A stretch of 64,000 nt of DNA from Metellina segmentata (lineage: Eukaryota; Arthropoda; Arachnida; Araneae; Tetragnathidae). The notes beneath the pieces are model-generated. The model saw nothing but the letters and a program-made list of their open reading frames with translations, was not told the DNA's origin and ran no database searches. Where the stretch lies: positions 136,016,011 through 136,080,010 of the forward strand of contig OX375872.1 in assembly GCA_947359465.1 (NCBI GenBank), read 5' to 3'. Made by a program: the position numbers and the translations under genes. Shown here piece by piece: positions 24,480 through 35,740 of this stretch (position 1 is the first letter of the stretch; each line of letters opens with the position of its first letter).

Positions 24480-26480
24480 AAGGGCTGCGCAAAAATATTC
24501 AAACTGAGTAAGTTCCTCTTTAAATCTATGCTGTAAAAAATAAAGCTTTCCTAATATTCTTCAGCGCTATATTACCAACTCTGCCCATATAAGGCGATCA
24601 ATACTTGAAATATTCATAGACGTTGCAAATACTTTTCTCTTCACAATACGTTCCACCAACCATGCATTAATTTCCAGTACGTAGTACTCTTTTAACGACC
24701 TCCTGCAAAGGATATATGACTAACATGAACCCGCATGATATTTAGTTAGCGTTACACTACTAGCATTAATACCATTCGTAAATTCATCTAGTTCACGTAT
24801 AGTTAGGTTAGTTGAGCGGTCGCACAAAATAAATTGATTCAGTATTTTTTGTTTTTAAACTATGCCGTCATAAGTATTTCTCTGCGAATATTGAACAGCC
24901 TTATGCTCCAAAAGGTACAAATATAACTTAAACAATGCGCGAAAAACTCATTGAAATGATGAATATTTTTCGTTTCACAACGAATTCGGCCAAACTAAAC
25001 GCAGGGAATGCCATCGCATTAATTTCAAGAACGTCCTTATCGCTTTTCACGACCTCCGCTACCAGCAAACACGACTATCCTGAACCTGAGTGATTTTTCT
25101 GTGATAAATAATGCTTTGCGAGTATTCTTCAGTTCTTTGATACAAACGCTGTGCATAAAAGTCATCCAATCCGTCAAAAATTCATTGGCACGATACATAT
25201 TTTTCGTTTTGCATCGAATTGTACCCAGCTAAACTCAGAAATCAACCCCGCATTAATTTCCAGAACGTCTGTGTATCACGACCTCTTTCATAAGCCAATC
25301 TTACCATCTGAAACGAAGTGATTTTTCTGTCATAAATAAACCTTTACGAACATTCTTCCGCCCTATGCTATCAATATAAAAGTCATCCAATGCGTGAAAA
25401 ATTTATAGGCGTAATCAATCTTTTTCGTTTCACAACGCATTCTACCACACTAAACGCAAAAAGTACTCCTGCATTAATTTCCAGAACGTCTCGATCTCGA
25501 CCTCCTCCATAAGCCAATCCAATCATCTAAAACGCAGTGATTCGTCAGTCATAAATAATGCGTTTCGAATATTCTTCAGTCATATGCTACCAAATCAGTG
25601 AATGTAAGATATGCAATACGTTAAACACTCACTGCATCATGAATAGGTTTCGCTGCACAACAACTTCTATCACCACTAAACGCAGAACCCCTCCCCCCCC
25701 CCTTTCGCACACGCGCATTAATTTCCCGAACCGTCTGTGTCTCTTTTCAGAATCTCCTCCAAAATTATAAGTGATCATCTTGAAATGGAGTGATTTTGAT
25801 GTTATAAAAATGTTTTACGAATATTCTTCAGCCCTATGCTACAACACTATGCCTTATAAGCTACCCAACACGTAAAAAATTCATTGCCATGATGAATATT
25901 TTTCATTTCAAAATGCATTCCACCACACTAAACTCAGAAAACAACCCCGCATCAATTTACAGAACCGTCTGTATCACAACTTCCTCTATAAACCTATCCG
26001 ACCATCAGAAACGGATTGGTTTTGCAGTCATAAATAATGCTTTTCGAATATTATTCGCTCCAATGCTACAACTCTATGCATATAAGATTACCAATACGTA
26101 AAGAGTTAATTCCATCGTGAATGTGTTTCGCTTCACAACGACTTCAACCATACCAAACGCAGAAAACACCCTCGCATTAATATCCTCCAGAACCTTCTGT
26201 ATCTTTTCAGAATCTCCTCCAAAAGTTAATACAACTAACCTGAACGGAGTGATTTCATAAAAAATGCATTGCAAATATTCTTAGCCCAAAGTTACCCAAT
26301 ACGTGAAAAATGCATTTGCATGATGAATATTTTTCGTTTCACTACGCATCCTACTACACTAAACGCAGAAAACACCCTCGCATTAATTTCCAGGACAATC
26401 TGTATATCTCAACTTCCTCCATAAGCAAACAGGACCTAAAGCGATTTTTACCCGTTCATAAACTTCTTATACTCATATCG
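24480..26480. repeat. Degenerate satellite, ~225-bp monomer, 8 copies
   Basis: GCATTAATTTCCAGAACG-type landmarks occur near 24664, 25016, 25250, 25471, 25715, 25949, 26174 and 26380. Units share TATTCTTCAG.CCTATGCTA, CAATACGTGAAAAATTCAT, GATGAATATTTTTCGTTTCA, CACTAAACGCAGAAAAC and CGACCTCCTCCATAAG. Most spacings are 206-244 bases; the first is 352. A poly-C run marks 25692-25702. Confidence 0.85.
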
Positions 26481-27492
26481 CTTTACGTCACGGAATAAAA
26501 TGCAATTGAGTCCCCACTTCGAAAACTCTTTTCTAGTATTGGTGGACACGCACAGAGAAATGTATCAAAAGTTTTATTGATGCATTTCCCTGGAAAACCG
26601 AAACAGCCCTCACGGTCCCAGAGGACTGACGAGGTGTGTCATCTATTTCCATTCATTCCCCAAGACTCACTCTAGAATGGCATCCTATGTATGGATATTT
26701 ACACTAAATATTCCATCGGGTGGAAAGCAGAAACCAGATACACATCGGCTAAAATAAACGGTTTTCCGGCATTTTTCAGGACTAAAAAAACGGGACATTG
26801 TACATTCCCTTCTTCTGGGACCTGGTATTTCGATTTCGTAATGGATAGCGTGGCTCCCCGCGAATTAGGTACACCGGATATTACCACGGATACTTTTAGA
26901 AAAGGCAAAAACTAAATATTCAATTTGAGAAGTTTCCTCGAATGTTAAACTTTCCATAACTCGGGAGATAAAAAGCGAAACTATAAAGTGCTTCTTGATA
27001 TACATGTTTTTTTCCACGTATCTTCGGAGATACGATATCGTTTTATGTGAGGAAATACTTCAACCAGATATCGGACTCCTCGGATCTCTTGTCAGATATC
27101 GCAACTTTTTCGAGTATGGGAAGAGAAAGCTAAATCTTGTTTCTCGGGACTTTCGGGAGAAGTTTCTTTTTTGATTCCGAACTTGACTATGCAGCTGGAC
27201 TGCCTTTTAGAAACGAATTTCAATATTTTTCGCTTATGTGCTTCGGTGGTTGAACTCATCGATTTCAGAAAGTGTAACTGTTAGCGGATGGCGGGATGAA
27301 ATGTATCTTTATGATTATTCCACGGAATTTGACTTTGGGACAGATTCGCAGCATCGATATTCGAGTGTTGGCGTTTAGAAAAAGGGAAATTCGAATGTGT
27401 ACAGCTGGATATAAATCAATCCACCCATCTTTACTCCTAAACATTTCTTACTAAAGCTAATGCAAAGGTACCATTCTACTGGAAATAAGTAG
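26481..27492. other. Possibly low-copy DNA, no gene recognised
   Basis: Balanced composition relative to neighbours and no internal repeats. Two overlapping frames at 26691-26915 (+) and 26699-26908 (-) are shadows of each other and neither carries a motif I know. Confidence 0.35.
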
Positions 27493-27626
27493 TTAACCCT
27501 GCAACTGGTTTCAAAGAGATATCTAGTCCACCAAGTTCCAACCAATTGTGAAGATGACGACATATCTCGTTGCCAAGATATTTTGATATGATGACAACAT
27601 CAAGATCTGCTCATTTTGTTATAGAT
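27493..27626 (+). repeat. TTAACCCTCC/GATATC-family fragment
   Basis: TTAACCCTGCAACTGGTTTC followed by GAGATATCTAGTCC and ATGACGACATATCTCG. Truncated by the transposon fragment at 27627. Confidence 0.65.
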
Positions 27627-27803
27627 GACGGGCTATAGATGACAGAGGCGAACGAAGGCTACGGAGATGCGTTCGGGCGAATAGACGTGCAACTGTTGAG
27701 CAACTGAACGCCCAGATGAACCAAGGGGCTACCAAGAGTGTATCCTCAACAACGGTTCAGCGAACGTTGCTGCGCATGGGCCTCCGCAGCAGACGCCTGG
27801 TTA

Positions 27804-28685
27804 CGGGGTTAGGTACCTTTTAAATGTCAAAATATGCACAAAAAAATCACTACATTTCGAATCCTAATATCTCCATGAATAAATTATTTGTATAAATGAA
27901 ATTTTGTATGCAGATTTTAACTACCTTTATCTATTGTAAGCTATTTAAAAAAAAGATTAGAATATTATATGGTGCATTGCGCGCAGTATTCTGGGCAAAA
28001 GAATTATTATTCTGAGCTGAATTTTTTATATACTTAAAAATATATAGTATAATTACAATGACGAACTCTTGAATTTTTTTTTTTAATTTCTTACAAAAAA
28101 ATTTTAATAAAAATTTTTTTCGTTTTTTCAACACAAAGTTTATTTTTTCAAAAACTTTCAACAGGATTGACAAAAAAGTTGGTCATTTTAAACATATATA
28201 TGGTTTACATAATCAATTAAAATTTCATGTAATTCTAACCAACCATTCCAGAGAAATCTTGTGCGCAAGTGGTAAAATCACAGTTTTGAGATATCGTCGT
28301 TTAAAAACAATTCGCTTGTGAAATTCTTTCGCAGTAAAGGAAGGAAACAAATGAAACTGAAAGTAGAAGTAAAGTACCTTGATCCCAGATAAAAAATAAA
28401 ATTAATAAAACAATGTACATGGAGATGGCTTTAGCAGCATAGAGCGTATTCAAAATATATTTTTGTGATCGCTGATATCGACGAAGTACAAAATGTAAAC
28501 AAACCAACTGGCTCTAAATGTTTGATTAAGGGCATCAATCTTTTAACCATAACTTTCGTTCTAGAGTGAAATTTTACACCAGGTTTGTTTTAAAACGTTG
28601 CTAAGAAACCGAACATTAAAATTAGATCATAATAATTTTAATGTTCTGTTTCTTAGCAACGTTTTAAAACAAACCTGGTGTAAAA
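27804..28685. mobile_element. ~880-bp AT-rich insertion ending in a long hairpin
   Basis: Starts CGGGGTTAGGTACC and ends in the hairpin at 28572-28685. It interrupts a Tc1 element at a point recoverable to within 2-3 bases. No TIRs, coding frame or clean target duplication are visible; host sequence at the junction is GGTTAATGC. Family unknown. Confidence 0.7.
28572..28685. repeat. Near-perfect hairpin, 53-bp arms
   Basis: Arms 28572-28624 and 28633-28685 are inverted copies with one mismatch, around an 8-base loop (GATCATAA). Arm landmarks: CACCAGGTTTGTTTTAAAAC and GTTGCTAAGAAAC. Confidence 0.95.
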
Positions 28686-28689
28686 TGCA

Positions 28690-29301
28690 CCTATGCTTAC
28701 TACTGTTCATCGGCGACGAAGGCTGTAATTTGCACGCCAGTACCGCAACTGGATGTCCACAGAGTGGCGACAGGTGGCTTTTTCCGATGAATCATGTTTT
28801 ATGCTCCATCGGACAGATGGACGTTGGCGTATACGGCGTGAAACGTCTGAAAGCAAACACCCTGCAACAATTGCCGGAAGGATCCAGGCTGTAGGAGGGA
28901 GCATTATGGTTTGGGGAATGTTTTCCTGGCATTCACTGGGTACACTCATCATTGTGGAAGGCACGATGGATCAGCACAAGTACGCATCTGGCCTTGCGGA
29001 CCATGTCCACCCCTACATGCGAATTATTTTCCCTCAGAATGATGGCATCTACCAGCAGGACAATGCTAGGTGTCATACAGCTCGCTGTGTATGTGCGTGG
29101 TTCGAAGATCACCAGGATGAGTTTACCGTACTCCCCTGGCCAACAAACTCACCGGATTTAAACCCAATCGAGAATCTGTGGGATCACCTCGATCGGGTTG
29201 TTCGCGCCATGGATCCTCAAACGCGTAATCTAGTGCAGCTGGCCACGGCACTAGAGTCGGTGGCTCAACATCCTAGTGAACACCTTCAGGAACATCATTG
29301 A
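28690..29301 (+). pseudogene. Tc1-type transposase, DD36E spacing, C-terminal half
   Basis: From 28753 an open frame covers the catalytic core: VAFSDESCFMLHRTDGRW, GGSIMVWGMFSWHSLG, YQQDNARCHTAR and NSPDLNPIENLWDHL. I count 36 residues between the Asp of QQDN and the Glu of PIEN, the spacing reported for the Incomer (DD36E) branch. The frame shifts near 29255 and ends EHLQEHH, so the normal C-terminus (IDSLPARLAAV... in the sister copy) is lost. The N-terminal DNA-binding part is represented only by 27627-27803. Confidence 0.85.
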
Positions 29302-29392
29302 CTCTCTTCCTGACGTCTCGCAGCGGTCCGATCTGCCAAAGGTGGTTATTCTGGCTTTTGACAGGTGGTCACATTAATGGGACTGGACTCTG

Positions 29393-29700
29393 TATATCAT
29401 TCATCCAGCTCGAGCCAGTTTTCTTCTAATGCCGAGATACGAAGATCTGGTTTATGTTAATGACGAGATACCTCATTGATATAATCGAGGAAATTCAAAG
29501 GTAAAACTCAATGGGAAATAACTAGTCTCAGTAGTCTCGAGGCTTAACCATCCAAGTGGTTTAGAATATATATCTAATCCATCAAGATACCATGAATTGT
29601 GTAAATGACGAGATATCTCCTGAACATAAAGCTCTGGTCATGTTTGCTACTGATAAGGTATCTGGTCGATTCACCTGCCAGAAGTGCTTATAAGACTGTT
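29393..29700. repeat. GATATC-family fragments
   Basis: CGAGATACCTCATTGATATA, TTAACCATCCAAGTGGTTT at 29544 and ACGAGATATCTCCTG mark two partial units. Confidence 0.55.
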
Positions 29701-31964
29701 TCTACCTATGGTAAAATTATTTGAAAACGTAACTGTAATAATATTCTAAAAACTTCTTCTAGAAAAGTTTTAAATTAAGTTTTCATGCGGAAAATATTAC
29801 GAATAGCTTTTTTATATGAAATAAGTAACATACATTCTTAAAAGTTTAACTAACGAATGAAAATATTACACAGACTGTAAAATTTTCCTGAAACCTATTT
29901 GAATGAAAATGAATAAACAAGTTAAATTTGGGTTTCAGTAAATGTTGCATACATTTTTAAAATAAGCTTTTTTAAATGAGACATTTGTATTGAACTTTTA
30001 ACGTATCAATATAAGAGAAAGTTACATTAGATACGAAGTTGTATTCGTTATTTTATTTAGATAGTTAATTGTTTTGGTTAATTTTACTGTTCAATCAGAG
30101 AGGAGATACTTGCTGTAGAGAGATGAAGAGTGAAAGTACTTTGAATTTAAAATTAAATAAATTCCCCAGTATCTTCAACTTTAAAACTCCCATTAAAAGT
30201 CCTGGAAACAAGATTAAAAAAAGTAATGTCATATATCTTCACTTTTTTTTAAACCAAGACAGTAAAAGCCATCTAAATAAGTTTGAATTTTTATTTGTGT
30301 GTACGACTGATTTGATTTTTTTAGCACTCGCTAAGTAATAGAACCCCATTTTTAATTAAAATAATTGAGGTTTAAAACAATGTATCATTGTACCAGAAAA
30401 ATTAAGCACAAAAAAAATGTTTAGAAAAGATAAAAAGCAAACGGAGAATTGTTCTAAATTGAGGCAGTAAAACAAATCGAAGTACTGTGAATGTCTGAAA
30501 AAGATACATTGGGATTAAAGTAAAGCAATATCGAAAAATCCGATGTGTTCCATTGTCTGCATTGTTAGTGACAGATATTCAGAGTGTTTATACCGTAGAA
30601 GCTGCAGACATCCAAATCAGCCAAATTTTACGTCTACGAATTACTCCTACTGAAGAAATCACAGACGTATGTAAGAACCTGATTGGAATTTATTTTTCCT
30701 TCGCAACGTACCAAATTTACCGTGTCTGCAAGACTAAAACCTCTACTTCTATCAATCCTAAATTGCATATTCTGTGTTTGTAATGGTTTTTAGTCATTCG
30801 AAACCAAATTAGTGTTATTTTTGGGTTGTATTTTTGAACCCTCTGTATGTCAACGAGATTAGCGAGTAGTGTAGAGTTGAATTTACCCCATAACACATTT
30901 AATGACTAACTAACCACACCTATTGGGTGAAGATTATATTAGTCATTTCTTTGCAACTGAATCTTAGGGATCGATTCTATTGGTAATTTAATTTTAAAGA
31001 ATAATCATTTCAAAGATTATATTGTTTCTTTCTTTAGAATAGTATCCTTTGGAAAGAACTTACTGCTCCTTTCATTTCTTTCTGAAAAATTAATTTACAT
31101 CACTGTAACTTTAACCCGTCCATATATAAAAAAACCGCACGAGCTATAGTATTTCAGGCAATTTCGATTATTCTTGAAAAACAAAACTATGTAACTTGAA
31201 AAGCATTCAAAGAAACATTCAATTAAAAAAATGCAATCCATTTGGTTAAAATATAAAAATTATCATCATAGATTTTCATAATCAAAAACCAATTTTTCTT
31301 ATGCATTTTATTATATTATCATGGCTCTTCTGAACGTATAATTTACTTCAATCCTTTTATTTCCCGAAAACAATTTGCTTTTATTGATTTTTGAAACAAA
31401 CTGGGATTTTAAATTTATAATATTGCTTCAATGGTATAATATAAAACAGATTTTTATTCTATAATCTCTCTTTCCCAACTTTCTTGTACTGAATATAATA
31501 TATGCTGTCTTGTTTTCAATATCTAAGTGCTTCATAGATGAAAATGGAATTTGAGTGTTTCTGATTATTTGTATTTCATTTTACTCATAGAAATTTGTAT
31601 TTGATTTTACTCATAGAAATTTGTATTTCATTTTACTCATAGAAATTTGTATTAATTTTGAGTGTTTTTATTTTTGTTTACGTTATCTAATGGCTTTAAA
31701 CTATTTTCTAGAAATTGAATAGTGTTGTATTTACAAAATTATCTTATGAAATTTGGTGTTAGAATGCATTGTTGAAATGGCATTTTCAGACGTTTGATAT
31801 TGTATGTCTAGGATATCATTTGAATTTAGTTTTAGAAAACAGCTAGAAAGGAAAGGAAATTTGAATGGCAAAACTCGTGTTTATGTTATTATTAAATTTT
31901 TATTTGTGTTATTATTATTAAAATATATAAACTATTTTTCTGTTAGCATAGAGAAAATTTCCAG
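29701..31964. other. AT-rich DNA; minor repeats only
   Basis: Open frames at 30069-30338 and 30553-30783 show no motif. At 30970-31095 there is a reversed TTCCAAAGG-type fragment, and at 31563-31655 ATTTGTATTTCATTTTACTC repeats about three times at 32-base spacing. Confidence 0.4.
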
Positions 31965-32320
31965 ATATCATTGAACGATAATGTAAGGAAAAGAGAAATA
32001 TAATATTTTTTTTCTGAAAGATTATACTATAAAGAAAAGAGAACTAAAATCCTTTCAGAGTATTATATTCTAAGTAAAGGAGAAAAACCAAGTGTTTCCA
32101 GGAGATTCTATTCTAAGGAATGGTGAGAAATAAAATACTTCCAAAAGATTCAGTTATGAAGAAAGGTTCCAAAGATTTAGTTATAATGAATACATAAAAT
32201 ATTCTGAGATAATTAGGAATATATTAATGTTTCCAAACGATTCTATTATAATTCTAAGGAGAGAAGTAAAACATTTCTAAAGCATATTATATTCTAAGGA
32301 AACTTGAAATAGAATGTTCC
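31965..32320 (+). repeat. TTCCAAAGGATT-type A/T-rich array
   Basis: GATTCTATTCTAAGGAAAGGAG-like units of about 45-50 bases, highly diverged. Confidence 0.6.
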
Positions 32321-32585
32321 TAATAGAGTCTACACACACAAATATGTATATGGACGATGATTTTGTTGTGTGAGGCTTAAAACGCAACAAAATATACACG
32401 AATATTAGTGTTTGATCGCTAATTCCGGCTCTGAATTCACTTCAGTGCCGGTTGGTTCGGTTTTTTTTTATGGCGCAATGGCTCTAAACACAAGACATAC
32501 AACGTACAGTGTTGGTGAAACACGCAGAAGGAAAGTTTTACTACCACAGAAGAGAGAAATACACAGATAGCGAAAGCGTCTCATC
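32321..32585. other. No feature recognised
   Basis: Spacer between repeat families. Confidence 0.3.
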
Positions 32586-32780
32586 AACCCTCCTGGTTGA
32601 ATACCTCGGCGGTGTATATTGTTACATGCAAAACTGACCAGATCTTAATAGACGAGATATATAATCACTAGAAAACCATTGACCAGATCTTAAACTCGAC
32701 ATCATAAAAATATGGACAGTATCTTCATTGACGAAATATCTCGATGAAACGCTTTTGGAGGTATAGCGTTTCATCTCACC
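32586..32780 (+). repeat. TTAACCCTCC/GATATC-family element
   Basis: Left end CAACCCTCCTGGTTGAATACC, interior ACTGACCAGATCTT(AA)..GACGAGATATA, right end ATCTCGATGAAACGCTTTTGG. TIRs decayed. Confidence 0.55.
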
Positions 32781-33444
32781 TTCTAATACATTTCATAATT
32801 CACCTCATCCCTTTATAGACTCGATCAAAACCGTTTGACTCAACTTACCAGAAAACACATTTCATGGTTAGAGAGAATGAGCTGAAAATGCGTTAAACAA
32901 TCTCAGACCAGACTTGAATAAATCATTACAGGATTTGTAGACAGAAATTAACCTAACTACTGTATGTAAATATGTTAGCTCTCACCTCTGTAGGACATAA
33001 TGAAACCTTTTGCGGTTAAACATTGTAACTTTGTGCAACGTTAGAATACCGAGGTGGAAAATCAGTTGGCCATCAGAAATTTAGTCACAATCGTCCACTC
33101 GGGCACACATAGTGACATTTAGTACACATTACGAGGTTAATATTGATTAGCTTATAGACAGGGCTTCCCAGATACGATGTCAGTTAATATACCACGTAGG
33201 AGCGCTAGGTGCGCTGTAGTGAATAGCTCGAATTTAATAGAGTGTAGAATTAAATGGAACGCCTGTGTTATATGCACACGTTTCCCATTACATACACGTG
33301 TCAGTAATGGAATTGGAGATGAGCGTTTAGCTGAATTCATGGACATCCGATCGTATATCTCAGGATATACCTTGTGGACAGTTCTTGCTGACTGCCATAG
33401 CCTCTTTTGACTTGTTATGCGGGAAAAGGGGTGTATAAATCATA
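32781..33444. other. No gene recognised
   Basis: Frames at 33152-33346 (-) and 33177-33410 (+) mirror one another. No family resemblance. Confidence 0.35.
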
Positions 33445-34182
33445 TTAACCCTCTTTGTGGTTTTTTCCATGAGGTATATTGTCATTAGCAACGAAACTGA
33501 CCAGATCTTCAGAGACGAAATACATCGTTATTAGAAGAATACCAACTAGATCTTGAACTTGTCATGATAAAAAGCGATTATATCTTGATTGATATTTCTC
33601 GGGATTAGAAATATTGGTCAGACCATGATGGACGAGATATCTCGTAATTAGAAATATTAGTCAGACCTTGATGGACGAGATATCTCGTGATTAGAAATAT
33701 TAGTCTGACCTTGATGGACGAGATATCTTGTGATTAGAAATATTAGTCTGACCTTGATGGTCGAGATATCTCGTGATTAGAAATATTGGTCAGACCTTGA
33801 TGGACGAGATATCTCGTGATTAGAAATTTTAGTCAGACCTTGATGAACGAGATATCTCGTGATTAGAAATATTAGTCAAACCTTGATGGACGAGATATCT
33901 CGTGATTAGAAATATTAGTCAGACCTTGATGGACGAGATATCTTGTGATTAGAAATATTAGTCTGACCTTGATGGACGAGATATATTGTGATTAGAAATA
34001 TTAGTCTGACCTTGATGGTCGAGATATCTCGTGATTAGAAATATTAGTCTGACCTTGATGGTCGATATATGTCGTGATTAGAAATTTTAGTCAGACCTTG
34101 ATGGACGAAACATCTCGTGATTAGAAATATTAGTCAGACCTTGATGGACGAGATATCTAATTGAAGTCACTTGGAGTGTTAA
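33445..34182. repeat. TTAACCCTCC element expanded to a 13-copy, 43-bp array
   Basis: Left end TTAACCCTCTTTGTGG at 33445 and right end CACTTGGAGTGTTAA ending 34182 are the family's inverted ends. Between them the unit ATTAGAAATATTAGTCAGAC, CTTGATGGACGAGATATCTC, GTG repeats with landmarks at 33631, 33674, 33717 and on to 34147, exactly 43 bases apart. CGAGATATCTCG is a perfect 12-base palindrome within each unit. Confidence 0.9.
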
Positions 34183-34610
34183 AATATCTTGGTGCACAAT
34201 AAGATACTGCATATTTCTTATAATCTCTATATTCCTATTCTTACTTCTATCAGGAAACAAATTGTGTCAAGACGCATATTAAAATGTATTGTTGCGCTAT
34301 AAGAGGAAACTAATATTTCACACATCCTCTATATACCTCTTGCGACTTGTGATACGTCTTGATGTACAACAGAGTACTAAATATATTGTATAGAATCTAT
34401 ATTCATTCTATATACCTAATTTGGCATTTATAAAGAAAAATATTGTGTATAAAAGCATTTTGCATGTCTTGACCTACACAATAGGGAAACGAATATACAC
34501 AGTCCAGTCACATTAATGTGACCACCAAAAGTTCTCCTCTATATAACTTTCGACGTCAACGTGAAATAACCAATCACAAAAGGCAGGTGGCAGCACATTG
34601 CAGTGGAGTG

Positions 34611-34620
34611 TATATAAAGG
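34611..34620 (+). promoter_or_regulatory. TATA box of the DD36E-type transposase
   Basis: TATATAAAGG lies 41 bases before the transposase ATG at 34661, inside the element and just after its left TIR. It would suit an internal Pol II promoter carried by the transposon. Confidence 0.5.
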
Positions 34621-34660
34621 ATGTCCTAGGGCATCAGAAAGCATTTCAATCGTTGGCGTA

Positions 34661-35700
34661 ATGCAGAAACGTAGCGATTTATCCGACATCCAAAAGGTCA
34701 TGATTATTGGCTTTAGGGCCAAGGGTGGAAGCATTTCTGAAACGGCTAATTTTGTGAACTGTTCGCGTGCCGCCGTGGTAAAAGTAAACCGTGCATGGCA
34801 AAATGGCACTATCCAAAATCAGCGGCGTGGCACATGTGGTGCACCACGGGCTATAGATGACAGAGGCGAACGAAGGCTACGGAGATGCGTTCGGGCTAAT
34901 AGACGTGCAACTGTTGAGCAACTGACCGCCCAGATGAACCAAGGGGCTACCAAGAGTGTATCCTCAACAACGGTTCAGCGAACGTTGCTGAGCATGGGCC
35001 TACGCAGCAGACGCCTGGTTAATGCACCTAAGCTGACTGCTGTTCATCTGCGACGAAGGCTGCAATTTGCACTCCAGTATCGCAACTGGACGTGCACAGA
35101 GTGGCGACAGGTGGCTTTTTCCGATGAATCACGTTTTATGCTCCATCGGACAGATGGACGTTGGTGATACGGCGTGAAACGTCTGAAAGCAAACACCCTG
35201 CAACAATAGCCGGAAAGATCCAGACTGGAGGAGGGAGCATTATGGTTTGGGGAATGTTTTCCTGGCATTCACTGGGTGTACTCATCATTGTGGAAGGCAC
35301 GATGCATCAGCACAAGTACGCATCTGTCCTTGCGGACCATGTCCACTCCTACATGCGAATTATTTTTCCTCAGAATGATGGCATCTACCAGCAGGACAAT
35401 GCGAGGTGTCATACAGCTCGCAGTATATGTGCGTGGTTCGAAGATCACCAGGATGAGTTTACCGTACTCCCCTGGCCAGCAAACTCATCGGATTTAATCC
35501 CAATCGAGAATCTGTGGGACCACCTCGATACGGTTGTTCGCGCCATGGATCCTCAACCGTGTAATCTAGCGCAGATGGCCACGGTACTGGAGTCGGCATG
35601 GCTCAACATCCCAATGAACACCTTCTGTAACCTAATTGACTCTCTTCCTGCACGTCTCGCAGCGGTCCACTCTGCCAAATGTGGTTATTCTGGCTTTTGA
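34661..35700 (+). pseudogene. Tc1-type transposase, DD36E spacing, single frameshift
   Basis: Starts MQKRSDLSDIQKVMIIGFRA, with a helix-turn-helix through about residue 60, a basic RRGTCGAPRAIDDRGERRLR segment and SSTTVQRTLLSMGLRSRRL. First catalytic Asp in VAFSDESRF (about residue 155). A one-base loss near 35164, compared with the sister copy at 28820, turns TGG CGT ATA into TGG TGA. The second frame resumes IRRETSESKHPATIAG and continues through QQDNARCHTAR, SSDLIPIENLWDHL to NLIDSLPARLAAVHSAKCGY and a stop at 35700. I count 36 residues between Asp and Glu. SPD has become SSD and NPIE is IPIE. The frameshift makes the copy inactive, but all three catalytic residues remain. Confidence 0.9.
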
Positions 35701-35740
35701 CAGGTGGTCACATTTATGTGACTGGACTGTGTATAAACTA

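Larger units (their letters stand above)
27627..29392 (+). mobile_element. DD36E-type Tc1 element, 5'-truncated and split
   Basis: Two parts (27627-27803 and 28684-29392) join seamlessly when aligned with the better copy at 34498-35731: the break falls in GCCTGGTTA/ATGCACC. The right TIR (GACTGGACTCTG, TA at 29393) is present; the left end and the DNA-binding N-terminus are gone. The ~880 bp between the parts is a later insertion. Confidence 0.85.
34498..35731 (+). mobile_element. Near-complete DD36E-type Tc1 element (1,234 bp)
   Basis: TIRs CACAGTCCAGTCACAT.AATG then TGACCACC at each end, with TA outside (34496-34497, 35732-35733). A TATA box, an ATG and a transposase frame with one frameshift lie inside. 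Length, short TIRs and D-E spacing match what is described for Incomer-type elements; phylogeny has not been done. Confidence 0.9.

Noticed and set aside
26691..26915. Opposing 70-codon frames
   Set aside because: They mirror each other and neither has a family signature.
30069..30338. 89-codon plus-strand protein
   Set aside because: AT-rich, Lys/Asn/Phe-rich chance frame without motifs or gene context.
33560..34160. CRISPR-like regular repeats with palindromic core
   Set aside because: No spacers; whole 43-bp unit repeats, bounded by transposon-like ends.
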